From: Doris montereyensis
Lineage: Eukaryota > Mollusca > Gastropoda > Nudibranchia > Dorididae
Assembly (NCBI GenBank): GCA_037039925.1
Contig: JAXRKP010000252.1
Coordinates: forward strand, 208,401 to 272,400
Direction: 5' to 3'
DNA length: 64,000 nt
Shown: positions 24,446-39,991 of the stretch, piece after piece
Layout of the letters: each line of letters starts with the position of its first letter
How positions within the stretch are numbered: position 1 is the stretch's first letter
The notes under the pieces: generated by a model
Told to the model about the DNA's origin: nothing
Database searches by the model: none
Seen by the model: only the letters and a program-made list of their open reading frames with translations
Position numbers and translations under genes: made by a program

Positions 24446-25311
24446 ACATGTTTCTTACTTTTTTATATATATAGTTTTTGTAGGCTGACAATGATCAACA
24501 CTGACATTACAACAGGATCTGCATGATTCACATTATCACTCAACGAATTTTCACAAGATTTAGTTTCACTTTGGGATGATTCGGATTTATTGTTCAGTAA
24601 TCTGATCAAACATGGAAATAAATCCTTCATATCTATACACTGAATTGTCCCTTGAACAAATTGTTCATCGAATAAAAAAAACAACAACAAAAAACAAAAA
24701 CAATATACTTTACAACAAAACTCCAAGTCCTAAAATGAAACAAACCGTCAGGAACAACGGCAACGCAAGAGCGCACGTTGGTTTGTTTACAACTACAACA
24801 CACTACACACAGCACAAGTGGCTGGGCTTCCTGGGTCAAATATCACGCGTTAGTTGGCGGTGGCCAAGGGGAACAATTCACGCACAGGTTTCGCCTTACT
24901 GGTGGGTGGGATATCATTCCTTAATTATATATTATTGAGTGCGAGTGCGACTGACAGGACGTTTTTGCCAAGGCGTAAAAAAAGGCGAGTCGTGTGACGA
25001 AAAACACAAATAAACATGGGTCTATTGTAAAACAAACAAAACAAGGCAGTCTGGCTTTCAAAATGACTTTATTTATGATCAAATGGTAGAATAATTAACG
25101 TTTACAGTGATATAAAATGTGTCTAGGTTTGATAACTTCTCAATCTCATGATGTGAGTATTGTGAGAAGACAAATGTGTAAATCTAGATCTAGATCTAGA
25201 TCTAATTTTCTTACTTCTCAACAAAAATGAAAGCGGGTTTAGACAGCTTAAATATTACTTGTACATCAATAACGTGTATAATAAAGAAAATATTTTACAA
25301 GTATATAAATA

Positions 25312-25343
<32 letters not shown>

Positions 25344-26248
25344 AGAGTAGCCGATGTAGGTCTAGTTTTGTTTACGTGTAGTACTATGAGCTATGAATTA
25401 CGTTGACTACCGTATATATTTGAGTTCTCTCAGTATATAATATAAGAGAAAAGCTTGAGATAATGTGTGCCCTATTTTAATAAATAGCTTATATAATATA
25501 TAACTTATATTTGCATTATTATGTTTATGTGACAACATTCTATATCTCATTATGATTAAAATCAACTACATGTACATGTCTCTACTGACTATGGCAGGCC
25601 TAGATTTGCCACCACAGCACTGCACAGATCTACACGACATGTAGATCTAGATCTAGATCTAATGCCACACATTAGATTTAGATCTAATTCTAAGATTTTT
25701 ATCTGATCTGCATTGCTGCCAATGATATATACAATACCTCAGTGTCTTATGTGTCCAGTAGTGACTGGACAGTTGATATTCGTGTATTATTTACTATTAT
25801 TAGATCCAATAATTTATTGCCATAGCTATTACCCTTACTCTACATGTAGATCTAACAACTAGGTCGACACAATATGGTGACAAGTGACAATACAATTACA
25901 AACACGGACACGATTCATGAGGGGGCGGGGGGGTGCTCCTTCAAAAGAGCCCTAATACTTGTCAGTGCCAGTGCCAGCAACATGTCACCGTGATCGATTC
26001 ATGTATTTACATGTATTATGTATTGTATATGTAGACGATTTTTTCAGACTTCAAGTTCAAGTTTTGCTTGAGTTACCGGTATTTTAAAAATATTATGATT
26101 TATGATTATGTTCAAAAGAGTAGAATTTACTTACACTTACACTACAGTATTTATTAGACACGCATAACATTGTAATTGTGGGTCCATAAATTTGTACTAT
26201 GTAGAACACTCGATCTAACTATGGTACTGCTTTGCTTACGATAATCAC
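24446..26248. other. Anonymous stretch downstream of the PRDM9-like gene
   Basis: No gene recognised. Holds CTAGATCTAGAT words (25182-25204, 25637-25662), (ACT)n at 25315-25342 and a G-run at about 25921-25932. The 3' UTR and polyadenylation site of the gene ending at 26249 should lie here; I could not single out a signal. Confidence 0.45.
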
Positions 26249-28550
<2,302 letters not shown>

Positions 28551-29500
28551 CTGTGGATTGAAAAGAGTTAGGTCAGTTGAAAGTACAAGCATGAGAGCAT
28601 CGAGAGCATTAGAATATTAACGTCAAGAGAAAATAGATTGTTTTGGGCGTTTTGTTTTTTGATTGAGTTTTTTTCCTATTTTGTTGTGTACTTAAGGTGA
28701 ATACAGGTAACTGAACTAATGGAAGAAAAAAGGCTATTTTATCATATAACATGGCCGCTCATGACTTCCATGTCTGCCAGAAATGCAGCATTTCTAAAAT
28801 GTAAAATAGATTTAGGTCTAGTATTGATATACATGTAATATTGATAAATAGGTCTGAAAACAATCTAAGTTTCCTCTTGTAATATGAATTGATTGAAATG
28901 TAGACCCTAGCAGCAGTCTCAGTATATGGTGCATCTTCTACGTTGTGCTTTTGTTTGCTGATTTTCCACTTTTTATGAGCCCTAGATTTAGATTCTTCTT
29001 ACATTACAATCTAGACTTTGATATACATCTAGAAAATTTTGAAGCCTGCGGGTAAATGTAAACTTGAGAATTTAATCAAGTGCTTAATCTTCCTAAGTCT
29101 AGATTCTAGCTATCTAGATTCATTGTTTTCTACTATTTATGAGGCTTATAGTCTTCTAGCAGTCTAAGTTTAGATATACTCTCGAAAACGCTTAATCCGA
29201 AATTCATGGGTCTAAACATTTCTTTCCGGATGAAGCGCTTTTTCGGACTATCCATAAAGGCACTGTAGGTCAATGATGATAGTGACCAAGCATCGCAATT
29301 ATCTGAGATAGGTAAGAAAGGTGGTAGTGACGCGAGCGTCAGAAAGAAACCTACCTGCTTTGAAGACTCTAACTAACACAGAATCGACATACCCGGTACA
29401 TAGAGCGACGTTACAACACAAAACAAATCAGAACTGATATTCTTTAGGACCAATATTATGTCAGAATACACAATATAGAGCAAGTGTTTTTATTGACTGC
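28551..29500 (-). other. Intron sequence of the PRDM9-like gene, 3' end
   Basis: No gene or element recognised. The acceptor of the finger exon lies at 28551-28553. CTAGATT-type words occur at 28990-29120. Confidence 0.5.
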
Positions 29501-29504
29501 GGGG

Positions 29505-29790
29505 TCATTCTACTACTACTACTACTGCTATTGACTAGACATTTACTATTACTGTTAATAATAGTAATAATAGTAGTTAGTAGTAATACTACTAACTGCT
29601 ACTTCTTATTCTACTACTACTACTACTACTACCACTAATAACAATATTAATAATCTATTATCTTACATTTACTATTACTGTTAATAATAGTAATAATAGT
29701 TAGTAGTAATACTACTAACTACTACTTTTTATTCTACTACTACTACTACCCACTAATAACAATATTAATAATCTATTATCTTTTTTAAAC
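29505..29790. repeat. ACT-rich tandem duplication with internal palindromes
   Basis: A segment of about 115-125 bp is duplicated (about 29541-29660 and 29665-29790). Each copy has ACTATTACTGTTAATAATAG, which is self-complementary, and a (TAC)n run. Confidence 0.75.
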
Positions 29791-29799
29791 GGAGAGTAC

Positions 29800-30530
<731 letters not shown>

Positions 30531-30579
30531 CAGTGTTAATATTATTCCCAATCATAGCATTGTATTCCCAACACGGTTT

Positions 30580-30665
30580 TTTTCTTCTGTCTATTCCTTG
30601 TGTTTGTCTCGCCTTTGTTCCTAAGGGACTTTACTATTACTCAACGTCATTTCTTTCACTATGCT
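30580..30665 (+). mobile_element. SINE family D, 3' body, copy 1
   Basis: Reads TTTTTTTCTTCTGTCTATTC, CTTGTGTTTGTCTCGCCTTTG, TTCCTAAGGGACTTTACTAT, then TCATTTCTTTCACT. The same body occurs at 55399-55495, joined to GGTGGCCAGGG, and at 60588-60680. Confidence 0.6.
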
Positions 30666-30825
30666 CTCTATGATACTTTTATAAAAGACATAATATATAT
30701 ATATATATTAATCTGTCATTTAATTTGAATTATTTCAGTTTTATCAAGAAAAAGTCTTTGGTTATATTTCTGGTAAACTTCTTTCACAATGACATGTTCA
30801 TTGAAAGTAAGCTTATTATTAAAGT

Positions 30826-30826
30826 A

Positions 30827-30890
<64 letters not shown>

Positions 30891-30892
30891 CA
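30826..30892. repeat. (TTA)n microsatellite
   Basis: About 20 TTA units ending at CATGATCATCAATCATAATA. Confidence 0.95.
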
Positions 30893-30972
30893 TGATCATC
30901 AATCATAATACCGATGTATTTGAATGTATGCGTACAATTTCAACATTAGTATTATTAATATTGGGTGGTACG

Positions 30973-31128
30973 TGTCGTGGTTTTTTATACCTACAATCAA
31001 CGTGGTTTTTTATACCTACAATCATCGTGGTTTTTTATACCTACAATCATCGTGGTTTTTTATACCTACAATCATCGTGGTTTTTTATACCTACAATCAT
31101 CGTGGTTTTTTATACCTACAATCAAAAC
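30973..31128. repeat. 25-bp minisatellite, 6 copies
   Basis: The unit CGTGGTTTTTTATACCTACA plus ATCAT is repeated with almost no variation (the first copy ends ATCAA). The open frames across it are repeat artefacts. Confidence 0.95.
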
Positions 31129-31369
31129 AATTTTCTTGTCATTTCAGCATTCAAAAAAGAAGGAAAAAATGTACAACAATTGTATAGGCCTATTCCCTTC
31201 CATTGATCCGAAGGGTTGAAAACATTACTTTCATTTATAAGCCCAACATATAAGCTAAGGAGCAAAACAGGAATGCCATGATCTTTAAAAACATTTCTAC
31301 AAACCAGAAACGAACCCATAAAAGACACACTCGATTCAAAAACTAAATTCAGAACAATTTATTACATCT

Positions 31370-31432
31370 AGCGCTACTACTACTACTTCACAGTATTAGT
31401 AGCAGCAGCAGCAGGAGTAGTATTGGTATTCA

Positions 31433-31516
<84 letters not shown>

Positions 31517-31717
31517 TAGTAGTAGTAGTAGTAGTTGTAGTAGTAGTAGTTGTATTAAGTAAGCATGTAAGTAAAAGTAAGTAGTAGTAGTAGTAGCCGT
31601 CGCAAAAACAGCATTAGTAGTATAACTATTGTATTAGTGATAGTAATAGTAATAGTAGTGGTAGTAGTACATAGAAGCAGCAGTAGTAATAGAGTTTAAG
31701 TGGTGGTAGTGGTACAT

Positions 31718-31751
<34 letters not shown>

Positions 31752-31938
31752 CAGTAGTAGTCGTAGTAGTAGTAGCATTGTTAGTATAACTATTAGTGGT
31801 AGTAGTAAATAGAAAGCAGCAGTAATAGTATAACTATTAGTGGTAGTAGTAAATAGAAGCAGCAGCAGTAATATAGTTGTAAGTGGTGATAGCGGTACAT
31901 ATAATAGAAGTAGTAGAAATGCATGTAGTAGTAGCAGC

Positions 31939-32006
<68 letters not shown>

Positions 32007-32051
32007 TAGTAGTAGTAGTAGTGGTAGTGGAGTGGTAGTGATAGATAGTAA

Positions 32052-32104
<53 letters not shown>

Positions 32105-32158
32105 ATAGTAGTAGCAGCAGCAGCAGCAGCAGCAGGAGCAGTAGTAGTAGTAATAGTT
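31370..32158. repeat. (TAG)n/(CAG)n trinucleotide block, about 790 bp
   Basis: Runs of TAG with CAG patches (31480-31512, 32113-32138) and larger duplicated parts (TATAACTATTAGTGGTAGTA at about 31787 and 31829). Poly-Ser, poly-Tyr and similar frames are artefacts. Confidence 0.93.
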
Positions 32159-32162
32159 AGAA

Positions 32163-32280
32163 AACAATCCTGGCCAAAATGGGGATCGAACCCGTGACCT
32201 CTGTGCCGGCATCCTTCGCTTCGCCATGAAAAGAAAGTGTGCTACTCTACCAATTGACTACGGTCCTTAAAAAGAGTTTC
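32163..32280 (-). mobile_element. SINE family D, tRNA-like head, copy 2
   Basis: On the minus strand: GGACCGTAGTCAATTGGTAG (A-box region) and CGGGTTCGATCCCCATTTTG (B-box), followed by GGCCAGGATTGTTTT. The same head-to-body junction is seen near 55289-55378. It is too long between boxes for a real tRNA. Confidence 0.7.
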
Positions 32281-32284
32281 ATTA

Positions 32285-33255
32285 ACAAGATCTTTTGCAC
32301 GAATCCAATCATGACTAGCACTAGCAGTCATATTCACTGACAGTTCGTTCCCCTAGAGTGTACCATTACTCCTCAATATAATTACAGTCACAATGAAACA
32401 TAATGGTTAAATGTGCCATAAAGATAACGAATATCGTCAAAGGAGGCGACTTCGTTCGGAGAAGCGTTTTTTTGTTGTTGAAAAGCCGGAATGAATTTAT
32501 CGATCTTAGATTGAAAAGAGAAGAAAAATTATATTGATATCAAAAACTGGCAGTTGTGCATAAAGATTTTGTTTGAAAAGATTTATGAGGGCTTAGATTA
32601 TTTTTAGATCTTTGCCTTAAAAGGGCTTATCATTATTTTACAAAACTACAAAACTAGATCTTTCAAGATCTTTGCCTCGCACTTCAGTAAAGTTTGGTTC
32701 TAATTTAAAACATTTTTTTTTTTTATAGATATTGCCATATTTCAACATTCAAATTGATACATTGTACCAAGATCGTAAAATTTGGACAAGAAATAACGAA
32801 GATACGAGCACTACAAATCCTTTGCAAGATGAGAATTATTTTCCTTCCCTAAATTTATAACTTTCAACCATAAAGATGAACTACACAATCTGTTAGTGCA
32901 ATAGGCACGATAAAAATAAAAGTCGCAAACCGAACTCCGTGGTAATTTTTTTTAAATTTTAAATTTCACCAATTTACATAAATACCATTGTATTGAAATT
33001 GAAATAAAATACGTTTACTTCGACGTCGGTGGTTGGCTTAAGATCATTAGGTGATTATTCATATGACACCGCCCATTTTAGGCGACCACGGCGTGTTGCC
33101 GCCTAAGTTAAAGGGTTAAGACATTGTAATTGCATTACATTTGTTCAGAGGGCCAAAAATAAAATGAAAATTATGTCAAATTGTCAACCAAATTCCTTTT
33201 AATTTAACTTTCAAGTGTCAAAATGTTTCTGAGTGTCATTGTATTTTAAACGAAT
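32285..33255. other. Anonymous intronic stretch
   Basis: No gene recognised. An imperfect hairpin lies near 33075-33115 (GGCGACCACGGCGTGTTGCCGCC). Confidence 0.5.
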
Positions 33256-33257
33256 TA

Positions 33258-33595
33258 TCATAAGTTGTCAATCGAGACGTTTGAAATGTTCTTTCTTTCT
33301 TTCTTTATCAGTTCACATTCTACCTTCCGGTGTATGGGTTTAGATGCCCGAAATCATATTTCTCCAGGCTGCCCTGTCCTGACATTTTCTGTTTCTTTCT
33401 GTGAAAGTCAAATTTCTTTGCGTTAATGCCTCTTTTATATCTTCTTCCTACTTCCTCCTAGGTCTGCCTTTTGGTCTTTTACCCTGAGTTTTAGCACTGT
33501 ATACTGATTTTGTTATTCTATTGTGATTCATTCTGTTAACATGCCCAAACCATCTCAGTTGATTCATTTCTATCTTAGTTTTTTTTTAAATGTAC
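33258..33595 (-). mobile_element. LINE family B, 3' end, copy 2
   Basis: On the minus strand the text reads [40 protein letters not shown], then a GAAAGAAAGAAAG tail at 33290-33308. It is a 5'-truncated copy of the element at 18045, starting near WFGHVNRMN. Confidence 0.85.
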
Positions 33596-34030
33596 AATCT
33601 GAAATATCAGATACCGGTACTCAAAATATTCTTTCCTATGGCAAAGTGGAAAATAAAAGATGGATTGGATAACAAAGTAAACAAAAACATTAAATGAAAA
33701 TATGGGAAATTAATAATGCCCACATTAACCTTTGTATGAATGTATTTTGTAATGAAACAAATGAAATATACAAAATGAATAAAAATGGTATCGGAGGTAT
33801 TCATGCACATTTTCACTTAGCATTGTGCATTGAACTAAAATAAGTTAAAACAAATTACTGAGATTAAACTCATACTAGATATATTACAAATGTGACATTA
33901 CTTGTTGTAATCAATCCAATGGCATTGCTATGTCAAAGTATTGAGATTGTAGTAAATCAAATAATTATACAGAATGAAAACATGAGAACGTAATAATAAA
34001 TGAAAAAAAGCACACCACCATCTCCCTATC
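33596..34030. other. Anonymous AT-rich stretch
   Basis: No gene or element recognised between the LINE end and the minisatellite. Confidence 0.5.
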
Positions 34031-34034
34031 AAAA

Positions 34035-36320
34035 ACAACATCCAGTGGTCTGTTTACAACTGTAACATCAACAACAGTATCCACTGGTCTGTCTACAACT
34101 GTAACACCAACAACAACATCGTCCAATGTTGTCTACAACTGTAACATCAACAACAGTATCCACTGGTCTGTCTACAACTGTAACACTAACAACATCGTCC
34201 AATGCTCTGTCTACAATTGTAACATCAACAACATCGTCCAATGCTCTGTCTACAACTCGACTGGCCTGTCTACAACTACAACTGGTAATATCAACAACAC
34301 CATCTACTGGCCTGTCTACAACTGTAACACCAACAATACCATCTACTGCCCTGTCTACAACTACAACTGCAATATCAACACCATCTACTGGCCTGTCTAC
34401 AACTGTAACATCAATAACATCATTTACTGGTCTGTCTACAACTGTAAAATCATTCACTGGCCTGTCTACAACTGTAACTGTAACATCAACAACATCATTC
34501 ACTGGTCTGTCTACAGCCATAACATCAACAACACCATCTACTGGCCTGTCTACAACTGTAACAGCATTTACTGGTCTGTCTACAACTGTAACAGCATTCA
34601 CTGGTCTGTCTACAACTGTAACATCATTCAATGATCTGTCTACAACTGTAACAGCATTCACTGGTCTGTCTACAACTGTAACATCATTCAATGGTCTGTC
34701 TACAACTGTAACAGCATTTACTGGTCTGTCTACAGCTGTAACAGCATTCACTGGTCTGTCTACAACTGTAACATCATTCAATGGTCTGTCTATAAGTGTA
34801 AAATCAACAACACCATCTACTGGTCTGTACAACTGTAACAGCATTCACTGATCTGTCTACAACTGTAACAGCATTCACTGATCTGTCTACAACAGTAACA
34901 CCAAGAACATCATCTACTGGTATGCCTACAACTGTAACAGCATTTTCTGGTCTGTCTACAACTGTAATATCAACACAGCATCTACTGCTCTCTCTAAAAC
35001 TGTAACACCAACGACAGTATCTATTGATCTGTCTAAATTGTATTATCAACATCATCTATTGGTCTGTCTACAACTGTAATTTACAATATTTTAATTCCAA
35101 CAAGAACATGCACTGGTCTGTCTACAACTGTAACATTAACAAGAGCATATACTGGTCTGTCTACAACTGTAACATGAACTAGAGCATATACTGGTCTGGC
35201 TACAACTGTGACATTAACCAGAGCATATACTGGTCTGTCTACAACTGTAACATTAACAAGAGCATATACTGGTCTGGCTACAATTCTAACATTAACAAGA
35301 GCATATACTGGTCTGTCTACAACTGTAACATTAACAAGAGCATATACTGGTCTGTCTACAATTATAACATTAACAAGAGCATATACTGGTCTGTCTACAA
35401 CTGTAACATTAACAAGAGCATATACTGGTTTGGCTACAACTGTGGCATTAACCAGAGCATATACTGGTCTGTCTACAACTGTAACATTAACAAGAGCATA
35501 TACTGGTCTGTCTACAACTATAACTTTAACCAGAGCATTTGCTGGTCTGTCTACAACTGTAACATTAACAAGAGCATATACTGGTCTGTCTACAACTATA
35601 ACATTAACCAGAGCATTCAATGGTCTGTTCACAACTGTAACATCTACTAATATGTTTACCTATGTAACATCAACAGCATCTACTGGTCTCTTTAGAACTG
35701 TAACATCAAAAACAGCATCTACTGGTCTGTTTACGATTGTAACATTAAAAAGAGCATATACTGGACTGTTTACAACTGTAACAGCAACAACAGCATGTAG
35801 TAGTCTTGTCTACAACAGTAACATCAACAATAACATCTACTGGTCTGTCTACAGCTGTAACATCAACACTAATATCAACTGGTCTCTCTACAGCTGTAAC
35901 ACAAACACTAACATCCACTGGTCTGTCTACAACTGTAACATCAACAACACTAACAACATTCAATGGTATGTTTACAACTGTAACATCAATAACAGCATCT
36001 ACTGGTCTGTTTACAACTGTAACATCAATAACACTAATAACAGCATCTACTGGTCTGTTTACAACGGTATTATCAACAACAGCATCTATTGGTTTGTCTA
36101 CAATTGTAACATGAACAATAACATCCACTAGTCTGTCTACAATTGAAACATCAACATCATGAATTGGTTCTACTTCCACATTAAGTGGAACTTCTGTGCC
36201 ACCATTTGGCCTACCTACAACCGAAGCAACATCCTATTCTACCCAGAACTTAGACAACCTAAGGACATAGGAATCAACTGGTCTGTCTACAACTGTAACA
36301 GCATTCACTGAAATGAAATA
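34035..36320. repeat. Minisatellite with 39-bp-type units, open on both strands
   Basis: The unit TACTGGTCTGTCTACAACTG plus TAACATTAACAAGAGCATA is 39 bp. Other units are 30 bp (34560-34800), 36, 42 and 45 bp. Most changes are multiples of three, so long frames stay open on both strands: plus 34126-34851 and 35208-36131 (TGLSTTVT repeats), minus 34844-34068 and 35632-35081 (VDRPVYALVNVTV repeats). Neither has a signal peptide, unique flanks or clear splice sites, and both lie in the PRDM9-like intron. I read it as a satellite; a Thr/Ser-rich exon on the plus strand cannot be excluded. Confidence 0.85.
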
Positions 36321-36477
36321 CCGAATTCTTGAGAAACGTGCGAAATATCCCCGGTCCTAAAAATGCAGTAATATAAAACAAATGAATGATTTAAGACTAG
36401 TGGCAATGACTTCTATTCTAATGATATGTCTTGAGAGGATTGTGTTAAAAACAATTATAATTACATAGGAATCAACT
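36265..36477 (+). mobile_element. Inserted CR1-like LINE piece with 15-bp direct repeats
   Basis: ACATAGGAATCAACT occurs at 36265-36279 and again at 36463-36477. Between them lie one minisatellite unit and a segment (36308-36462) nearly identical to 36938-37093 (AAATACCGAATTCTTGAGAA through TTGTGTTAAAAACAATTATA). Confidence 0.7.
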
Positions 36478-36549
36478 TCATCAAGCCTATCACAATAATA
36501 AATAATGCCATTCCCGGTTCCAAAATTTAATCCAACTTAGTCTTTGCAA

Positions 36550-36585
36550 CAGAATAATAATGATAATAATAAATAATAAATAATA

Positions 36586-36650
<65 letters not shown>

Positions 36651-36660
36651 TAACAACAAC

Positions 36661-36738
<78 letters not shown>

Positions 36739-36775
36739 TTAAAAAAAATAATGATAATAATAATAATAGTATGAG
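36550..36775. repeat. (AAT)n microsatellite
   Basis: AAT/AATA units with a short AAC patch at 36646-36660. Confidence 0.95.
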
Positions 36776-36934
36776 AAGCAGCCTCAAAGAAAATGAAGAT
36801 ATACCAATAACAGTCAATGAAAATGAAGTAAATAAACGTTCCAAAAATCTATAAATAAACAAACCTCACGTGTCAAGAAATTATGTTCTGATGAACTCTC
36901 AGGTATGTTTGCGTACAAATCTAATTTATCACAG

Positions 36935-37185
36935 TCGTTAAATGAAATACCGAATTCTTGAGAAACGTGCGAAATATCTCCGGTCCTAAAATGCAGTAAT
37001 ATAAAACAAATGAATGATTTAAGACTAGTGGCAATGACTTCTATTCTAATGATATGTCTTGAGAGGATTGTGTTAAAAACAATTATAATTACATGTGGTC
37101 CTACTCTCGACCTACACCAATTTGCCTATAAATCTAATAGGGGCGTTGAAGATGTTATTCTATTTTTTACACAAAACAAAGTATA
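36935..37185 (+). pseudogene. CR1-like LINE reverse transcriptase fragment
   Basis: The plus-strand frame reads MNDLRLVAMTSILMICLERI, then TIIITCGPTLDLHQFAYKSN and VEDVILFFTQN. It corresponds to the start of the RT palm in CR1-like elements (YRPVALTS...FERIV...LDPxQFAYxxxRSVxDAI). Only this part is present. Confidence 0.78.
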
Positions 37186-37194
37186 AGACAGATT

Positions 37195-37976
37195 GATCTG
37201 AAGGATTGCACAATAGAAGAAAAGTGGCAACTATATAAGGAAACACTTCTCTGTTGTACTGAAGAGGTCTGTAGTAGGAAGGAAATTAAAGGAGATAGGA
37301 AAAGAAGAACATGGTGGAATGAGAATGTCAAGACTAAGATCAAAGAAAAGAAGGAAGCCTGGAATAAATACTTACAAACAAAAAGGCCAGAAGATAGGAT
37401 AGATTATGTGAGTAAAAGAACTATCGCCAAAGAGGAAGTAAGGAAATCAAAACAGGAATAGTGGGAAGACTGGACAAAGACTTCAGGAAAGCTACCATTG
37501 AAATCAAAAGCTGTTATGGGGAGCAATGAAATGCATGGGAAAGATCCAAACAGCTATACGAAATGAAACTAGGAAAGACCCCAGCAGATCAAATTTATCC
37601 ACAAAATTATTAAAATTCAAGGGAAAGAGGTGAACAAACTATTGCATGAAATATGCCAACAAGCATGGAAGTCAAAACAGGTGCCAGGTGGCTGGAAGAA
37701 GGGAACGATAGTACCAATACACAAGAAATAATCAACTATGGAATGTTCAAACTATAGAGGAGCATACCAGGAAAAGTGTATACCATGCTACTAGAAATGA
37801 GACTGAGGAAAAGAGTAGAAGATCAGATTGAAGAACAGAGTCAGACCAGGAGAAGTGTTACGGACCACACATTTGCAATTAGACACACAAAAGAAAAAAA
37901 TCCTTGAAAGAAATAGTAACCTACACCTGTTTTATTGGCTTACAAAAAGGAGTTGACATCGTGAGGAGAGATGAAC
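37195..37976 (+). mobile_element. LINE family B, copy 3, 5' part
   Basis: Plus-strand text: WWNENVKTKIKEKKEAWNKY (about 37313) and KSKQVPGGWKKGTIVPIHKK (about 37670), then the SNYRGA region and a degraded LIDLEKAFDTVRRDE region ending at GAGAGATGAAC (37976). It is interrupted here by a MULE insertion and resumes at 39341. It shows the endonuclease-to-RT linker that copy 1 lacks. Confidence 0.85.
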
Positions 37977-39340
37977 GGCTGCACCGGGCGAGAGCGGAGT
38001 TAAAAAATCTATTGTCTAAAAGATGAAAGACGAGATATGTTTTGAACTGTGCAGCGCCCAGGTAAACCACGCGAGACCTTGCACCGACAGGAGCTTAGTG
38101 TAGAATTGACTTGTTAATGTTATGGTTTTGAAATGAACATTTTCTATCTGCGTTCTCACGGGCTTTAGACCGTCACACCAGCGTTGATGAGGCCGCATTA
38201 AAAATGTTTATTTTGTTGTACTGTCCATCCGTAAAATATTGGAGCAGGTTAAAACTTTGCTTAAAACTTTTTAATTCTTGGTGGCAGCATTTTAAGGACA
38301 AGCTGTTGTAAAAATTGAAATTGTGAAATTGCCCCACTTTTTGTATGAGGTCAGGAGGTCTTGTTGTTTGTTTCTCTTCCTGCAGTATTGAAAGCATTCT
38401 CTCATGCTGTTCTCCAGCAAGAAAAAACGCAAGGGATGTTGATACCCTCAGAGAATGAATGGATGGTGTACATTTGGGTAAAATACTTGGCACAACACTT
38501 AAACGTTCCATCTCCAAGTATGCGATGGGCTGTTGAGAGGTGGAGAAGATTGTTCTTTGTGGATAACATGGCGATTTCATTGTTCTTGTCTTAACGGAAT
38601 ACATCGAGGCAAAATCTTTAAGTTGAAGTTTCTCTAGTGCCTCAAACACTTCAGCTCTTGACTAAGGAAGAGGAGGCCTGTGTAGCAAACGGGCTCGATG
38701 CACACATTCTTTCAAACTTTTCACATCTTTGTATGATAGCGTCTCATTCTTCGCATCTTCTTCGCAAACTAAATGTGGCTTGCCGATTCGTTCTTTCTGT
38801 CTAGTGCTTTTCTTTTTGATCGATTACCTGACTCTCGTATTCCATCATTTTTTCGCTGAGTGGTTCGTGATTATGTTCACTTGGTGGTCTTGTTAGTTCG
38901 CACATTGTCTGGTTGGTGGAGCATCCAGATTTGCAGAATTTGTTGCAACAGTGCCAGGTGGTGTGCTGTTTACATACTCTATCTTTTCTGAATTTGAAGT
39001 TATTGACAACAAGTGACGGCGCCCCTTTCTTAGTTTCAATGACCTCCATGGTCGACTCTGGCCTTTTGCAGTAAATGGGGTTGAGAGGTGGGTCTACTCA
39101 GTGAGATATAACATGATATGTGATCAGAGAGCAAAAAAGACTGTTTTGAGTGAATAGTTGTCTGTGGCCCGATCGTCGGTTTTTTGAGCTTGAGTGAGTG
39201 GCGAGTAGTAGCCTAGCCTCCGCATAGACCCCCGCTCTCCGTGCTCTCGCGTGGTAGGCAGTGTCGACACCCTCCGCTCTCGCGTGGTAAATTTGTGCAC
39301 TGACCATAAACTCCGCTCTCATGGTGCTTCCATATAAACT
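37977..39340 (-). mobile_element. MULE-type DNA transposon with FLYWCH finger, decayed
   Basis: The 1364-bp insertion splits a LINE. ATGAAC is found at both edges (37971-37976, 39341-39346). The ends are imperfect inverted repeats: left GGCTGCACCGGGCGAGAGCG then GAGTT, right (complement) GGAAGCACCATGAGAGCGGA then GTTT. Subterminal GCTCTCGCGTGG repeats lie at 39240-39290. On the minus strand a FLYWCH zinc finger (39049-38801: LVVNNFKFRKDRVCK, WHCCNKFC, SEHNHEP) is followed by a MULE RNase H-like domain with DGTFKCCAKYFTQMYTIHS (about 38520), carrying the first catalytic Asp, in a frame with stops. The transposase is broken by frameshifts and its C-terminal half is short. Confidence 0.85.
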
Positions 39341-39900
39341 ATGAACTATTGCATTCTTTAAGAGAGTATAATGTAGAACAAAATTTAATAGAAGCTACCA
39401 AAAGGCAATGACATATATGACCATCTAGTAAAGACATTTTGTAGGTAAACAGTAATCGTCAACAAAAACCAAAATGGTATATTACAACACAGTTTATTAT
39501 CCTACTTTCCTCTATGGCAGTGAAACCTGGACCTTAGACAGTAGGGAATACAGTAGAGTACAGGCAGCTGAATGAAATATCTGAGAGGAGTAGTAGGGAA
39601 AACTAAAAGAGACACAATCAGAAACACAACAATAAGAGACCAAACCAAGATGGCATTAAAACTAAGATAGAAATAAATCAACTAAGATGGTTTGGGCATG
39701 TAAACAGAATGAATAAAAATAGAATAGCTAGATCAGTATACAGTGCTAAAACCCAAGGTGAAAAACCACAGAGGCACTAAAAGCAAAGAAATTTAACCTT
39801 CACAGAAGGAAACAGGAAATGTCGGGACAGGGGTATCTTAACCCATACAATTAGAATAGGAACCGATGAAGAAAGAAAGAATAAGGAAAGTTACTTTCTA
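39341..39900 (+). mobile_element. LINE family B, copy 3, 3' part
   Basis: Resumes exactly where 37976 stopped: ATGAACTATTGCATTC matches GACGAACTATGGCATTCC of copy 1. Then the copy jumps (internal deletion) to VNKNQNG and a LSSMAVKPGP thumb-like part, [27 protein letters not shown] and the tail GAAGAAAGAAAG at about 39870. Confidence 0.85.
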
Positions 39901-39991
39901 AAGCTGCAAAGGCAACACAATCGTTATCAACCATGAAGGTTGTAATGTTTTCATGTGCAAGATTATCGATTAAAAACATTGTAAAGATTTG

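Noticed and set aside
30892..31219. Open frames with FIPTIIVVFYTYN repeats as a membrane protein
   Set aside because: Produced by the 25-bp minisatellite, which is open in all three frames.
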